Part shown: positions 1-10,567 of the stretch, one piece after another
Position numbering within the stretch: the first letter of the stretch is position 1
How the letters are laid out: every line of letters starts with the position of its first letter
Source: Croceitalea dokdonensis DOKDO 023
GTDB taxonomy: Bacteria > Bacteroidota > Bacteroidia > Flavobacteriales > Flavobacteriaceae
Reading direction: 5' to 3'
Length of the DNA stretch: 64,000 nt
Assembly: GCF_001306415.1 (NCBI RefSeq)
Contig: NZ_LDJX01000006.1
Coordinates: 124,001-188,000, forward strand
Translations under genes and position numbers: made by a program
Notes under the pieces: model-generated
Told to the model about the DNA's origin: nothing
The model's input: the letters and a program-made list of their open reading frames with translations, nothing else
Databases searched by the model: none

Positions 1-3000
1 CGCTACATCCATTGGCATCGGTAACCATAACCTCATAGGTGTCCGTTCTATTGATGAACAGGGTATTGTCATTTCCGTTGTCAACACCATCAAAGGTATA
101 GGTGTATTCTTCTAGTCCACCAGAAGCAATGGCCGTAATTTCATTAATGGTATTTTGTTGCAAAACAAGGCTCAAAGGCTCAAAATCTTCAATTTCAAAT
201 GCAACCCGTTGCACACAACCGTTGCTGTGTGATATTGCCAAGAAATGTGTCCCCGGGGAAAGGTTGCTGAAATCGTTGTTCAATCTCATGGCAGAGGCAT
301 CTTCCGTATCTACGGCAAACATGACATTATTGATAACGGACTCATCCTCAAAATCAATTAACAAACGATTATCCGGAACAAGGCCATCACAACTGTACTC
401 TGGTGTTACGGTTGCATTTAGGTTAACCCCTTGGGCGATTTCCACAATAATATTTTCATCACAACCTTGTGCATCACGGACAAATATGACGTGTGTTCCT
501 GCCGGAAGCGCGTCAAACAACGTGTCACTGGACACAAAATCTGCATCTTGGTTTGCATTCAAGCTGGTTAAATAAGGTGCGGTACCTCCACTGATGGAAA
601 TTTCAATGGAACCGTCACTACTGTTTACACAAGTTTCTGGCAGCACGGCTGTCGTTTCTATACTGAGTGCAGACGGCTCTGTAATGGTGTATTCAAGTAA
701 TTCAAAACACCCATTTTGATCTTGGGCGATAACGGTGTAGTCACCTGCCGCTAGGTCAGTAAAGGTGTTTACCACATCAAACTGGTCAAGGTTGGGAGAA
801 ATGGAATATAGATAGCCCCCAGCGCCACCGGACAGGGTAACGGAAATACTCCCATCCTCTTCACCGGCACAGCTTATGTTGCTCACGTTGTCTATGTATG
901 CTAAAGGTAATGGTTCATTGATGACCACTTCTTGAACGGGTGCGGTACAATCTTCACTAGTTACTTGAACATAATACGTACCAGCCGTTAGATTACGGAA
1001 TTCACCAGAGCTGTTTGGGCCGGAAATTCTTGAGGATAAGGCTAGTCCCGGGTCTGTAAACAGTGCATATTGGTAATTACCCAATCCTCCGTCTGCACTC
1101 GCAAAGATTGCTGCCGTTCCGTCACCGGTGCAATTAATGAACGCTGCGGATTGGTCAACCTCAAGTGTCAACGGCGCTATTGGGTCCTCAGTAATGGTAT
1201 TAGACACTGTGGAGAAACAGTTAAATGCATCCCTCACAAAATACTGATAGCTTCCGGCCCCAACATTATTTATGATATGGGTACCAGAACCATTGGCTTG
1301 GTTCATAGGAGCATAGGTAACACCATCCTCACTAAAACTATAGGGCGCTGTCCCTCCATTGGCAGAAAGTTCTAAAGAAGCACCCATGGTGCAACTTAAC
1401 GGGGAAAGTCTGATTAATAAGGAGCCCACCTCGGAAGGATTTAGAATTTCTATAATGGGTGTTTCCGTGGAACATCCAAAATTGTCTGTTACGGTAACAC
1501 TGTAAAATCCTGCAGCGAGATTGCTGAAGCTCCCTGTAGGCTGTGGCGCAGACGTTTGCTCCGCCCCTACAGAACCTAAACTGGTATATGTGTTGAGTTG
1601 ATACGTATAATTGGCCATAACATTTCTTGCGCCTACCGATGTGTTTATGGAAGCATCAGCATCCCCAAAACACACCAACGCACTAGCCGTTAGAGCGGCC
1701 ACAATGGCATCAGGCCTTATTAAACTGATGGCATTGGTCATATCACAACCATAGGTGTCTGTTACTGTAATGGTAAAATCACCTGCGGACAATCCTGTGA
1801 AAAGGTGTGCAAAAATATTGTTTTGGGTATATGTTTGCCCAGTAGTGGTGTTGTTCAAAACTATGGTATAGGGGCCTTCACCACCAGAAGCACTTACCAG
1901 GAGACTTCCTTGGTCATTAGTACATCCAACGCTAGTTTCTTCACTTACCGCTACCGAAATTGGCGCATCTGGTACGTTTATGGTCACTACATTGGAATTT
2001 TCAACGCAGAATGGCGCTTGTGTTTGGGTGACCCTTACATAATATGACCCACCGGGTAGATTGGCAAAAATAGGGCTTGCCAGTCCCGTGTTGCTAGAGC
2101 CGGTATACCCAGGTATTGGGGTGTTGGACACATCAAAGAGGGCATAATCAAAGTTGCCCAGGTAATTGGCTACAGAAATTTCAAAACTACCGTCATCTAT
2201 CCCATTGTTAAGACATTCCTCATCCGTGAGTTTGGTCGCAAGAACGTCCATGGGTTCTGGTGGTTCAATGGAATGTACGGTATTCAGTACACATCCCGTG
2301 TCCAAGTTTGTAATTTCAACACTATAGTTGCCGGCCTCCAAGCCAGTAAATAGCCCCGTATTATTGGTGTCTGTATACGTAACATTTATTCCTGTGACGG
2401 TATAGCTGGCGTTTATTGTTGCAGTAGCGGGTGTTGTTGAGAACAGCACCTGAATTTGAGCATCTGCCCCAGGATTACAGGTAACGGCTGCCGTAGTGTT
2501 TACCGTAGGGTCGCTTATCGCTATAAAGGGGTTGATATCTACGTTGGTGGCAACCGGGTTTCTACAACCGTTGTCGTCATACACAAAGACATCAAAATTT
2601 CCTCCAGTAGCCACCGTGGTCACAAACACAGGGTTATTACCATCTTGCACTGCGGTTCCAGAAGCGGTATCAACAAACTGAAACCGAACAAAATTTCCTG
2701 ACCCCCCGGTTAATAGGGAGGTATCAACGGATATGCTAGCGGCACTTAGATTATTGCCAACAGAACAAGCAAACTCAACAACATTGGCAACAACGTTGCC
2801 TATCGGTTCTGGTTGTACCAATTGTTGCACAACTTCGGCGGCGCAGCTATTTCCAGCGGTAACCCGGACGGTGTAATCTGTTCCTGTAGTTGCTGCTGCC
2901 AACACGGTAAAAGTTGCGGTAGTTGCCGTGGCCGTAGTTGGGCTAATGGCAGCGGTAACACCGTTTATGGCAACAATTTCAAAGGTATATGGCCCTATGC

Positions 3001-6000
3001 CCAAATCTGGGTTTGCGTTTACGCTTATGGTGCCATCGGACGCATTATGGCAACTTACGTCTGTAAAGGCGTCTACCGCAATTGTGGGCAATTGTAAGGG
3101 AGGCACTTCCAAGCTGTTGGTCACCAAACAGTTAGGCGCGTTAGTGCCCATGTCATAAACGGTCACCACATACGTGCCGGCAGTAGCGGCACCGTTCCAA
3201 GTGACAGAACTACCTAGTAAAGGGGTCCGCGCAAGGTCTGCCGTTCCAGGACCATCTATCTCATATTCATACGGTCCGGAACCGTTGACAATGTCCAATG
3301 TTATTTCTGCATTACCGGCCGATGAAGTTTCACAGTCCAACAAGGTGGTTAGCGAAGCGTTCACCACCAATGGAGCGCCAATATCAATAGTCTGTGTTGT
3401 GTCGCAACCATTAACATCCCTTAGGGTAACAGTTTGTCCCAGTCCTGAAAAAAGTGATGAAATAATATATTGATTGCTGGCATTAAATGCGATGTTTTGA
3501 AATGCGCTGCCATTTACACTAAGTTGAAATGGCGGCAACGCCGTAACCGGGTTATTCAAGGCAACCAGAATGTCAAAATCACCTTCTGTGGCACATTCAT
3601 CTACTATGGAAACACTAATATCAGGATTGGCATCCAAAAGCACCGTTACCGGGTCTGATTGTATACAACCAAACGCATCTATTACATAGACTACGTAGTT
3701 GCCAGATTCCACGTTTGCCGTATTGTTGCTAGACCAGCCGGCCGTAACGGCGGTAGGGGCAGGAGCAGTATCGGGCAGAAAAAGGTATTCATACGGAGCC
3801 GCTCCAGATTGGGCCACTGCGGTGATTACACCAGCGTTCACATTACAATTATCGTTTGTTGGACTGTTGGCCATAACGGTTAAGAATTCTGAGGCCTCAT
3901 CAATCGTAAAGTCTATGGAACTTACGGAACAACCTGCGTTTACCCCGTCCACCTCGGTAAACTGAATGAAATAGATTCCGGGGCCCAAAGGACCTAAATT
4001 TGGCACCGTGATAGGTCCCGCTGGTGGATTAACGCTTAAAGTTCCATTAATAGGGGTTGGCGTAATGCTTGTGTTGGATTGCGCTAAAAAGACCTCATAG
4101 GACACTTGGGTGGCAGATGCGTCAAATCCGTCTAAGGTAAACGTAACATTTCCGTCAGCAGCACCAGTACAGGTCACATTGTTCACTACGTCCAGCGTAG
4201 AGGTCATCAAAGAAGGCGTGTTGATGGGTGCGGCCGCCTCTTCAAAATAGTAACAATTGGTGATGTTGTCTCGCACCACAAAAGTATAGGTAAGTCCTGG
4301 GGTAAGCCCCGTAAAAGTTCTTGTGGCTCCCCCGGGGGTGTTTGGAGGCAAAAAGCTAGTTGCATATGGCACCGTAAACTGGTCAAGGATGCCAAATTCG
4401 TAATCGTTGCCCAAAATTGCTGTGGTGACCGTAACATCTGCGGTACCGCCGCTCAAACAGTCTACGGTAGTAGCGGAGATATCGATATTTAGGTCATCTG
4501 GCGGAGATGCAATAATGTTGGTGGTTACCCTGGAACACCCGTTGGCGTCTACGACATCCACTTCATAAATACCAAACTCAAGAATAGCAAAAGTGTGGTC
4601 CTCACCTCCTGCTGTAGTAACATACGTTGCGGAATACCCATTGTTGCCTGTAAGGTAATAGGTGTATTCTGCCGTTCCCCCAGTTAGGTTTTCCACCGAA
4701 ATGGAACCCGGGTTGGTACCAGTAGATGTGTCACAGGTAATAGGTTGTAAATCAATAGTATAATTAATTTGGTTGGGCTGCGTAATGTTAACAGGGAATG
4801 GGGCGGAAACACACCCTTTAGCGTCTGTAATGGTTACTTCATAATTACCGGCCGGCAATCCGGTGGTCTGCGCTCCATAATTGGTAGTCGTTAGAGTTTC
4901 AACAATGGTGGTCACGTAAGGAGGCAAGCCAACAGAGGTATCAATGGATACGTTTAAAGTTCCTGTGGTATCTCCAAAACAAAGTACATTGGTAGCCAAG
5001 ACGTTGGAAATAATCGGGGTTTCGGCAGGGCTTACCGTTATGGGGTTCGTAATTACCGAGCACGGGATAGGGCTAGAGGTGTCCGTTACCCTAAATTGAT
5101 AGGTGCCTGCAGTATTGGTGGTAAACGTATTTAAGGTAAAGCCTGTGCTGTTGTATATGGCTCCTCCATCATTGGACCATTCATAGCTATAATTCCCATC
5201 CCCTCCATTGGCATTAATGTCTATGGAAGCGTCAGCCAAGCAGGTCAGGTCTGTAGTCAATATGGCATTGGCAGTAAGCTGTGGGTCTATGACAATGGTT
5301 TCCGTTAATGGGGTAACTGGGCAACCGGAACCATCCCTTACATCAATATCATAAGTGCCGTTTGTTAATCCGCTAAAGGTGTACGATGTTGCCGATGAAG
5401 GTGTTGGGGTAAGCCAAGGCCCAGAATTTATCCTAAATTGATAGTTGCCGTTTCCGTCGGTAACATTGACAATAATACTACCGCTGTTACCACCGGCGTA
5501 GCAGCCCGAAGCGGATACATCAAAAACCAAAGGGTTAACAGGGTCAACCACAAGGGGGGTTGTCATTAGGGTTTCACACCCATTTGCATCCCTAACCCGA
5601 ACAAGATAGCTTCCTGCCGGAATTCCATTGAACACGCTGTTGGTGCCGTTTGATGCAAAATCATAAGCACCTATGACCACCCCAAGATCATCTTCCAATT
5701 GGTAGCTGTATGTCGCAGTTCCTCCAGTTGCATTTGCGGTTATGGTAGCGTCATTGGTACAGCTTAGAGCTGTAGTTACGGCTGCGGTAACATTCAAAAT
5801 ACTAGGTTCTGATATTATTTGTGTAAGTGTTGTAGCACAGGAGGTGTCATCAGTTTTTCGGAGAAGGATGGTTTGGTTTCCTGCGGGCAGCACATTTCCG
5901 GTGGTTACTGGAGAAGTGTTTGCGTTCAACCAGGTAGTACCTCCATCCGTGGAGAAATCAAAACCAGCGGCCGTGTTGAAATTTTGGACCTCAAACGTTA

Positions 6001-9000
6001 TGGATCCATCACTAAAACCATTACAGCTCACATTGGTAAAACTTTGAATGGCCGCATTAAACTCAAGACCGGCCAAAACAGTCACGGGGGTTTCAACAAA
6101 TAGCTCACACACCTCTGGAGTTTGAAACACGGTAATATCATCTATGGCCACATCGTTTCCATTGATTTCACTTTCGTTGGTCACAATGGTCAAGTCTAAA
6201 CTGGTAAAAGCTCCAGGATTTAAGGAAAGCAGGTATTCTGTCCAATTGTTATTTTCTGGCATTGGCCCCGTTGTGGCAGAAGTGATTATGGTTCCCGTAG
6301 CGGGGTCCCTTAGCTCAATGGTAAGATCCGGCTCAACCCCATTTCTGCCGCTTCTGAGTAGATTGATGCCAAACAAGGAAACCGTTAATGCTTGGTTGGG
6401 TATAATATCATTTATTCTTTGTTGGTAGATGATTTGGCCTGGAGTTGGCGCCCCGATGTTGATAACCAAATACCTTCCGTCCGTTGCCCTTGTTCCTGTG
6501 GTGTGGTCCACCGGGTTTAACCAAGCCCCAAATGGTCTTGCAATGGAATCGGTAACCGCATATTCATAATCGTTGATAAACCTACCATTATCTATAGGCG
6601 CACCACTTGGCGAGGTGTCGTCCAATTGGTTTTCATAAAAATAGCCTTGGGTGTTGGGGTTGGGTATGGTGGCGCCAAAGCCAAAATCTTCTGAGAGTAG
6701 CAGGCTTGGGGATGGCGGTGTGGAAGATGCGTAAAAAGTGGTTACCGTATAGGTTCCCGGGGCTACGTTGGTGAATACGTTGTTGTCTTCAGGGGTATTG
6801 AGCACACCATCCAAAGCATAGCGATAGTCATAACCAGCAATACTTGGTGATGCGGTTATGGTTCCAGTGCCATCACAGTTATAATTTACTTCTGGGGTAA
6901 GGGCCACGTCTGGCGGCATGGGTAATCCCGCTACGGTCACGTTCATGGAAAAGGAACAAGACCCGTCCCTGACCAATACGGTATAATTGCCTGGAGGCAG
7001 CAGTCTTGTTGAGCTTGCCCCCCAGCTTGCCCCTCCATCAAAACTATATTCATATGGGGCCGTTCCCCCAACAACATTGGTGATCCTTACCTCCGCTCCA
7101 GCCGGGTCGCAGGTGGCATCACGGGAAACCCCAGCAGAGGCCGATAGTGGAAATGGTTGGTTTAGGGTGTAGGGCAGGGTGACATCGCAATTGGAAGAAT
7201 CTATGACCCTTATGGCATAAGGCATGGCCGTTAAACCTGCAAATGTAGGTGAGCTTTGGTAATTAACGCCATTGTCTATACTATACTGAAATGGACCTAC
7301 CCCTCCTGTAATATTTATGGTTAGTTCGCCGTTGGCCTCTCCACTACAAGATGGCTCTGTGGCACTGATGGAATCTATGGTCATTACCCCATTGTTCACT
7401 ATGCTAACCTCGTTGGAAAACCCAATACAGTTATTGGCATCAACCACGATAAATTGATAATCACCTTCCTCCCCTGCAGAAAAAGTAAAGGTAGTTCCTG
7501 TTTGATAGTCCGTTCCCGGAATCATGGAGGCGTCTGCATACTGATCTACCCCATTAACGGACCAAATAGCGAATGAATAGGAGGCTGGGTTTCCGTTGGC
7601 TGCCGTCAGCTCAATTTCCCCGTCTTCGCAACCTATATTTGCCGTAGTTATGGCCGTAACGGTAGGGTCTGGAATCCTATCCACAGTTACTGGAACAACA
7701 TCGATACAACCGTCATCCGTTCTGGCAATCACAAAATAGCTGCCCTCATTTGCGCTGAAAGTATAGGAATTAGAAGGATTGGCTGTTTCATCATCCACCA
7801 GGGTTCCGCCGGGATGGAGCGGATAATAACCGCTGCTACCAATGGGTGGTGGTGGTGTGCCGTCATCTAAACGCAGTTCATAAGAATAGTTTGGGAATAC
7901 GTTGAGCGCATCTACTTGTATGGTTCCTTGGCTGTTGCAAAAAGCGGCTGTTGTGGTAATATCAACCGTGATGTCCCTGTCTAGGATTCCAATATCATCA
8001 GTGCTAAAAACACAGGCTCCGTTAATAGGGATGCCAGAGGCATCCAACTGTGTTACGTTAACGCGGTAGGCACCATTGGTAGTGATGTCAAAGCTTGGCC
8101 CATTATTGGCACTATAGGGAACCAGAACGGCGTTATTGGCTACATCATAAAGTTCATATCCGTATTGATTTCCCAAGTTGGTAATGGTAATGTTCCCAGG
8201 GGTTTCACAAACAATGTCCCGTGAGGTGTACTGCAGGTCCAAGGTGTTCTGGAAAACGTTAAAATAAAATCTTGAAAAACAACCGTTTTGATAGTTGATG
8301 ATTAACCGGTACTGGCCAGGGGCATCTGCCAAAAAGGAGTTCCCCGTTGCTACCGTATTCCAAATACAGGTGTTGTTTTTATTGGCGCAATCATCAGCGG
8401 AGGCCGTGCAGGAACTTTCATCCAATAGCTCCCATTCAATACTGTCCGCATCTGGAATGTTGATTTGTATCAGCTCCGTATCGTTAAGGCCGCAAAGAAA
8501 AATTTGGGGCAGCTCATCTCCGTCATTTGGGCAGACAACAATTTCACCGTCTACGGTATTGGAGGGGTCATTGATCAAGGTAGTTATGGGGTTGGTCTGG
8601 GTTTCGCCAAAAAGCTCCACTGTGATAATTTCCTCAAAACCTTTACAGGGATCGGCAACAAGTTTGTCTACAATATATACCCCTGTTTCATTGACTAGAA
8701 TTGTGCTCGGGTCGTTATCGGGGTTGCCGTCAATATCGGTAATGACCGTATCCCCCGCATCAATGAGGCCATCTTGGTTTTCATCGATATACCAGATATA
8801 CTCATCAAAATTATCTCCTGCATCAAGAAGAACGTTATCGCCACATAATTGTACCGTGCGGCTAAAATCACAATTTTCAAGGTCATCCAACAAAAAGTTG
8901 GTGGCACCTGGGGTAACGAAACCACATATATCAAAGTCAGAAACACTGGGGTCATCAGTAATTTGTGCCGTGTTTTCCCTTCCAAAATAGGTAGAAAAAG

Positions 9001-10567
9001 CGATGTTTTCTATTTGGTCCGTGCAGGCATCTATAAAGTCAAAGCAGTTTTCTGCCACTTGGACGCGCATCCTTAGTTCTGTAATTGGGGCGTTTTCCAG
9101 CACATAGCTGTCAGGAATGCTAAACACCACTGTTCTTGTGGCGGAATCGTAGGTATAGGTAACCCCCAACGGCAGTACCATATTGCTTTCATCCAAGGTA
9201 ACGTTGATAGGCAGCACATCCCTAATAGTATAGTTGACGGCGTCATCATTACCAATATTTTCAAAACTTAATACATAGTCCAAAAGCTGCCCAAGGTTTA
9301 CACCTGCTCCCGTAATATCGTTTCCTGCAATATCTTCCACTCTCTTCTCCAGGATAATGTTGGGCTCAATGATTTCTACATTAAAGGAATTAAAGAATGG
9401 ATAGAATTGATCCCCGTCCGTTGAAAAACGGAACGTGGCCGCGGTTTCATTGTTGGGAATAATAGAGTTTCCTCCGTTTGGCATAAAAAACACATCGGTA
9501 TCAAAACCAAGGGTATTGGCACTGGCTGGGGTCCTATTAGTGGTTATGGCACCATCTAGACTAATGTTGCTATTAAAGAAGTTATCTACGGGGTTGGCAG
9601 CATCACCAACAGGTACAAAGGTAGTGTTGCTTGCAGCGCGGATACTCAAACCGTCGCCAACAATCCTAAAATCCCCTTCCAAGGTTGCAGCGCCTAAGTC
9701 TACGGAAACAGGTCCTGCAGGGATGGTTGTAAACCCGGTGTAATCAATATCTACACTATTGGTTCCATTAACACGGGCAAAGCCATCAAAAGTGGTGATA
9801 TACCTACCGGCAAGGTTTGGGTTTTCATAAACTATGATTAAGGTCCAGCCGCCTGCGCTACCGCCGCCAGGAGTTAGTCCCCCTGTTGTGGCCCTAATAT
9901 TGGCTACCGTGTACTCGCCCTGTGGGTTTGTCAAGGCGGTTACCAATGATGTTACGTCCGCATAACAAGCATACGGGCTATTTAACTGCATATCAGGGTC
10001 CGTGCTGGTAAAGCCGTCGTAAAGGACTTCATCTGCCGTTATATCCACATAGGAACCTCCGGGCACTCTAAACCTAACTTGGTCAAAGTCATTTTGCCTG
10101 TTGGTTCCAACGGGAACGTTGCTGGGAACGTAGGTAAACCCATCAAAAGACCCGTTGGCGGTATCACTTGGATAGGTAGCGGTCCAATATAATCCTGCGT
10201 ACCTTATAAGGCTGCAATCTGGATTGTCAAAAACAAAGGTGGAGCTGCTGGAATTAAAAGTAGAAGGGTCATTGTCAACATCAATGAACTGCATGTTTTT
10301 GTAGTCATTGTAATTGGTAAAACCGCTAAGGTCATTATTGGCGCCAGACCACGTATTGGTGTTTTGGAGATTGTTGTAGGCATCGTTGGGGCCTTCACCT
10401 GGGGTGCCGCTATCACGGTTTAAGATGTTGTTTCCAATAAAAGTTAAATCACCCCTAAGGTTGTTTTCATAACGGACCTCAAAGGTGTTGTATTCCTGTG
10501 CATTGACTAAAAACGCACCGAAAACAATCCAAGCAATAGTTATTGGCTTTAGGAGTAGTTTTACCAT
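1..10567 (-). CDS. Giant SprB-repeat surface adhesin (3' end beyond window)
   Basis: The reading frame opens at an ATG at 10567 that directly abuts the TAG of the upstream gene. Sampled segments near 9.9, 8.1, 5.1 and 0.05 kb all read openly in this frame, giving at least 3,522 residues without the C-terminus. A signal peptide ending around NAQ comes first. A DUF11-like region lies near residues 400-530, a calcium-loop-like stretch (DENQDGLIDAGD) near 590-620, and a jelly-roll-like insert near 1285-1490. The rest is dozens of SprB-type repeats ending in variants of AGxYxVTVTDxNGC. Such proteins are exported by the type IX system and act as mobile surface adhesins in gliding flavobacteria. Its sorting domain should lie left of the window. 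Third gene of a three-gene operon. I read only part of the frame base by base, so an internal frameshift cannot be excluded. Confidence 0.85.
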   Translation of the reverse strand, partial: MVKLLLKPITIAWIVFGAFLVNAQEYNTFEVRYENNLRGDLTFIGNNILNRDSGTPGEGPNDAYNNLQNTNTWSGANNDLSGFTNYNDYKNMQFIDVDNDPSTFNSSSSTFVFDNPDCSLIRYAGLYWTATYPSDTANGSFDGFTYVPSNVPVGTNRQNDFDQVRFRVPGGSYVDITADEVLYDGFTSTDPDMQLNSPYACYADVTSLVTALTNPQGEYTVANIRATTGGLTPGGGSAGGWTLIIVYENPNLAGRYITTFDGFARVNGTNSVDIDYTGFTTIPAGPVSVDLGAATLEGDFRIVGDGLSIRAASNTTFVPVGDAANPVDNFFNSNISLDGAITTNRTPASANTLGFDTDVFFMPNGGNSIIPNNETAATFRFSTDGDQFYPFFNSFNVEIIEPNIILEKRVEDIAGNDITGAGVNLGQLLDYVLSFENIGNDDAVNYTIRDVLPINVTLDESNMVLPLGVTYTYDSATRTVVFSIPDSYVLENAPITELRMRVQVAENCFDFIDACTDQIENIAFSTYFGRENTAQITDDPSVSDFDICGFVTPGATNFLLDDLENCDFSRTVQLCGDNVLLDAGDNFDEYIWYIDENQDGLIDAGDTVITDIDGNPDNDPSTILVNETGVYIVDKLVADPCKGFEEIITVELFGETQTNPITTLINDPSNTVDGEIVVCPNDGDELPQIFLCGLNDTELIQINIPDADSIEWELLDESSCTASADDCANKNNTCIWNTVATGNSFLADAPGQYRLIINYQNGCFSRFYFNVFQNTLDLQYTSRDIVCETPGNITITNLGNQYGYELYDVANNAVLVPYSANNGPSFDITTNGAYRVNVTQLDASGIPINGACVFSTDDIGILDRDITVDITTTAAFCNSQGTIQVDALNVFPNYSYELRLDDGTPPPPIGSSGYYPLHPGGTLVDDETANPSNSYTFSANEGSYFVIARTDDGCIDVVPVTVDRIPDPTVTAITTANIGCEDGEIELTAANGNPASYSFAIWSVNGVDQYADASMIPGTDYQTGTTFTFSAGEEGDYQFIVVDANNCIGFSNEVSIVNNGVMTIDSISATEPSCSGEANGELTINITGGVGPFQYSIDNGVNYQSSPTFAGLTAMPYAIRVIDSSNCDVTLPYTLNQPFPLSASAGVSRDATCDPAGAEVRITNVVGGTAPYEYSFDGGASWGASSTRLLPPGNYTVLVRDGSCSFSMNVTVAGLPMPPDVALTPEVNYNCDGTGTITASPSIAGYDYRYALDGVLNTPEDNNVFTNVAPGTYTVTTFYASSTPPSPSLLLSEDFGFGATIPNPNTQGYFYENQLDDTSPSGAPIDNGRFINDYEYAVTDSIARPFGAWLNPVDHTTGTRATDGRYLVINIGAPTPGQIIYQQRINDIIPNQALTVSLFGINLLRSGRNGVEPDLTIELRDPATGTIITSATTGPMPENNNWTEYLLSLNPGAFTSLDLTIVTNESEINGNDVAIDDITVFQTPEVCELFVETPVTVLAGLEFNAAIQSFTNVSCNGFSDGSITFEVQNFNTAAGFDFSTDGGTTWLNANTSPVTTGNVLPAGNQTILLRKTDDTSCATTLTQIISEPSILNVTAAVTTALSCTNDATITANATGGTATYSYQLEDDLGVVIGAYDFASNGTNSVFNGIPAGSYLVRVRDANGCETLMTTPLVVDPVNPLVFDVSASGCYAGGNSGSIIVNVTDGNGNYQFRINSGPWLTPTPSSATSYTFSGLTNGTYDIDVRDGSGCPVTPLTETIVIDPQLTANAILTTDLTCLADASIDINANGGDGNYSYEWSNDGGAIYNSTGFTLNTFTTNTAGTYQFRVTDTSSPIPCSVITNPITVSPAETPIISNVLATNVLCFGDTTGTLNVSIDTSVGLPPYVTTIVETLTTTNYGAQTTGLPAGNYEVTITDAKGCVSAPFPVNITQPNQINYTIDLQPITCDTSTGTNPGSISVENLTGGTAEYTYYLTGNNGYSATYVTTAGGEDHTFAILEFGIYEVDVVDANGCSRVTTNIIASPPDDLNIDISATTVDCLSGGTADVTVTTAILGNDYEFGILDQFTVPYATSFLPPNTPGGATRTFTGLTPGLTYTFVVRDNITNCYYFEEAAAPINTPSLMTSTLDVVNNVTCTGAADGNVTFTLDGFDASATQVSYEVFLAQSNTSITPTPINGTLSVNPPAGPITVPNLGPLGPGIYFIQFTEVDGVNAGCSVSSIDFTIDEASEFLTVMANSPTNDNCNVNAGVITAVAQSGAAPYEYLFLPDTAPAPTAVTAGWSSNNTANVESGNYVVYVIDAFGCIQSDPVTVLLDANPDISVSIVDECATEGDFDILVALNNPVTALPPFQLSVNGSAFQNIAFNASNQYIISSLFSGLGQTVTLRDVNGCDTTQTIDIGAPLVVNASLTTLLDCETSSAGNAEITLDIVNGSGPYEYEIDGPGTADLARTPLLGSSVTWNGAATAGTYVVTVYDMGTNAPNCLVTNSLEVPPLQLPTIAVDAFTDVSCHNASDGTISVNANPDLGIGPYTFEIVAINGVTAAISPTTATATTATFTVLAAATTGTDYTVRVTAGNSCAAEVVQQLVQPEPIGNVVANVVEFACSVGNNLSAASISVDTSLLTGGSGNFVRFQFVDTASGTAVQDGNNPVFVTTVATGGNFDVFVYDDNGCRNPVATNVDINPFIAISDPTVNTTAAVTCNPGADAQIQVLFSTTPATATINASYTVTGINVTYTDTNNTGLFTGLEAGNYSVEITNLDTGCVLNTVHSIEPPEPMDVLATKLTDEECLNNGIDDGSFEISVANYLGNFDYALFDVSNTPIPGYTGSSNTGLASPIFANLPGGSYYVRVTQTQAPFCVENSNVVTINVPDAPISVAVSEETSVGCTNDQGSLLVSASGGEGPYTIVLNNTTTGQTYTQNNIFAHLFTGLSAGDFTITVTDTYGCDMTNAISLIRPDAIVAALTASALVCFGDADASINTSVGARNVMANYTYQLNTYTSLGSVGAEQTSAPQPTGSFSNLAAGFYSVTVTDNFGCSTETPIIEILNPSEVGSLLIRLSPLSCTMGASLELSANGGTAPYSFSEDGVTYAPMNQANGSGTHIINNVGAGSYQYFVRDAFNCFSTVSNTITEDPIAPLTLEVDQSAAFINCTGDGTAAIFASADGGLGNYQYALFTDPGLALSSRISGPNSSGEFRNLTAGTYYVQVTSEDCTAPVQEVVINEPLPLAYIDNVSNISCAGEEDGSISVTLSGGAGGYLYSISPNLDQFDVVNTFTDLAAGDYTVIAQDQNGCFELLEYTITEPSALSIETTAVLPETCVNSSDGSIEISISGGTAPYLTSLNANQDADFVSSDTLFDALPAGTHVIFVRDAQGCDENIIVEIAQGVNLNATVTPEYSCDGLVPDNRLLIDFEDESVINNVMFAVDTEDASAMRLNNDFSNLSPGTHFLAISHSNGCVQRVAFEIEDFEPLSLVLQQNTINEITAIASGGLEEYTYTFDGVDNGNDNTLFINRTDTYEVMVTDANGCS

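Noticed and set aside
102-9743. Many plus-strand frames of 60-230 codons across the first 10 kb
   Set aside because: They are shadows of the giant adhesin gene on the minus strand; its repeated codon pattern leaves the opposite strand open in places.
1-10567. The SprB repeat array considered as a DNA repeat or CRISPR-like array
   Set aside because: Repeats are similar at protein level but diverged in DNA, with irregular spacing and an open reading frame throughout.
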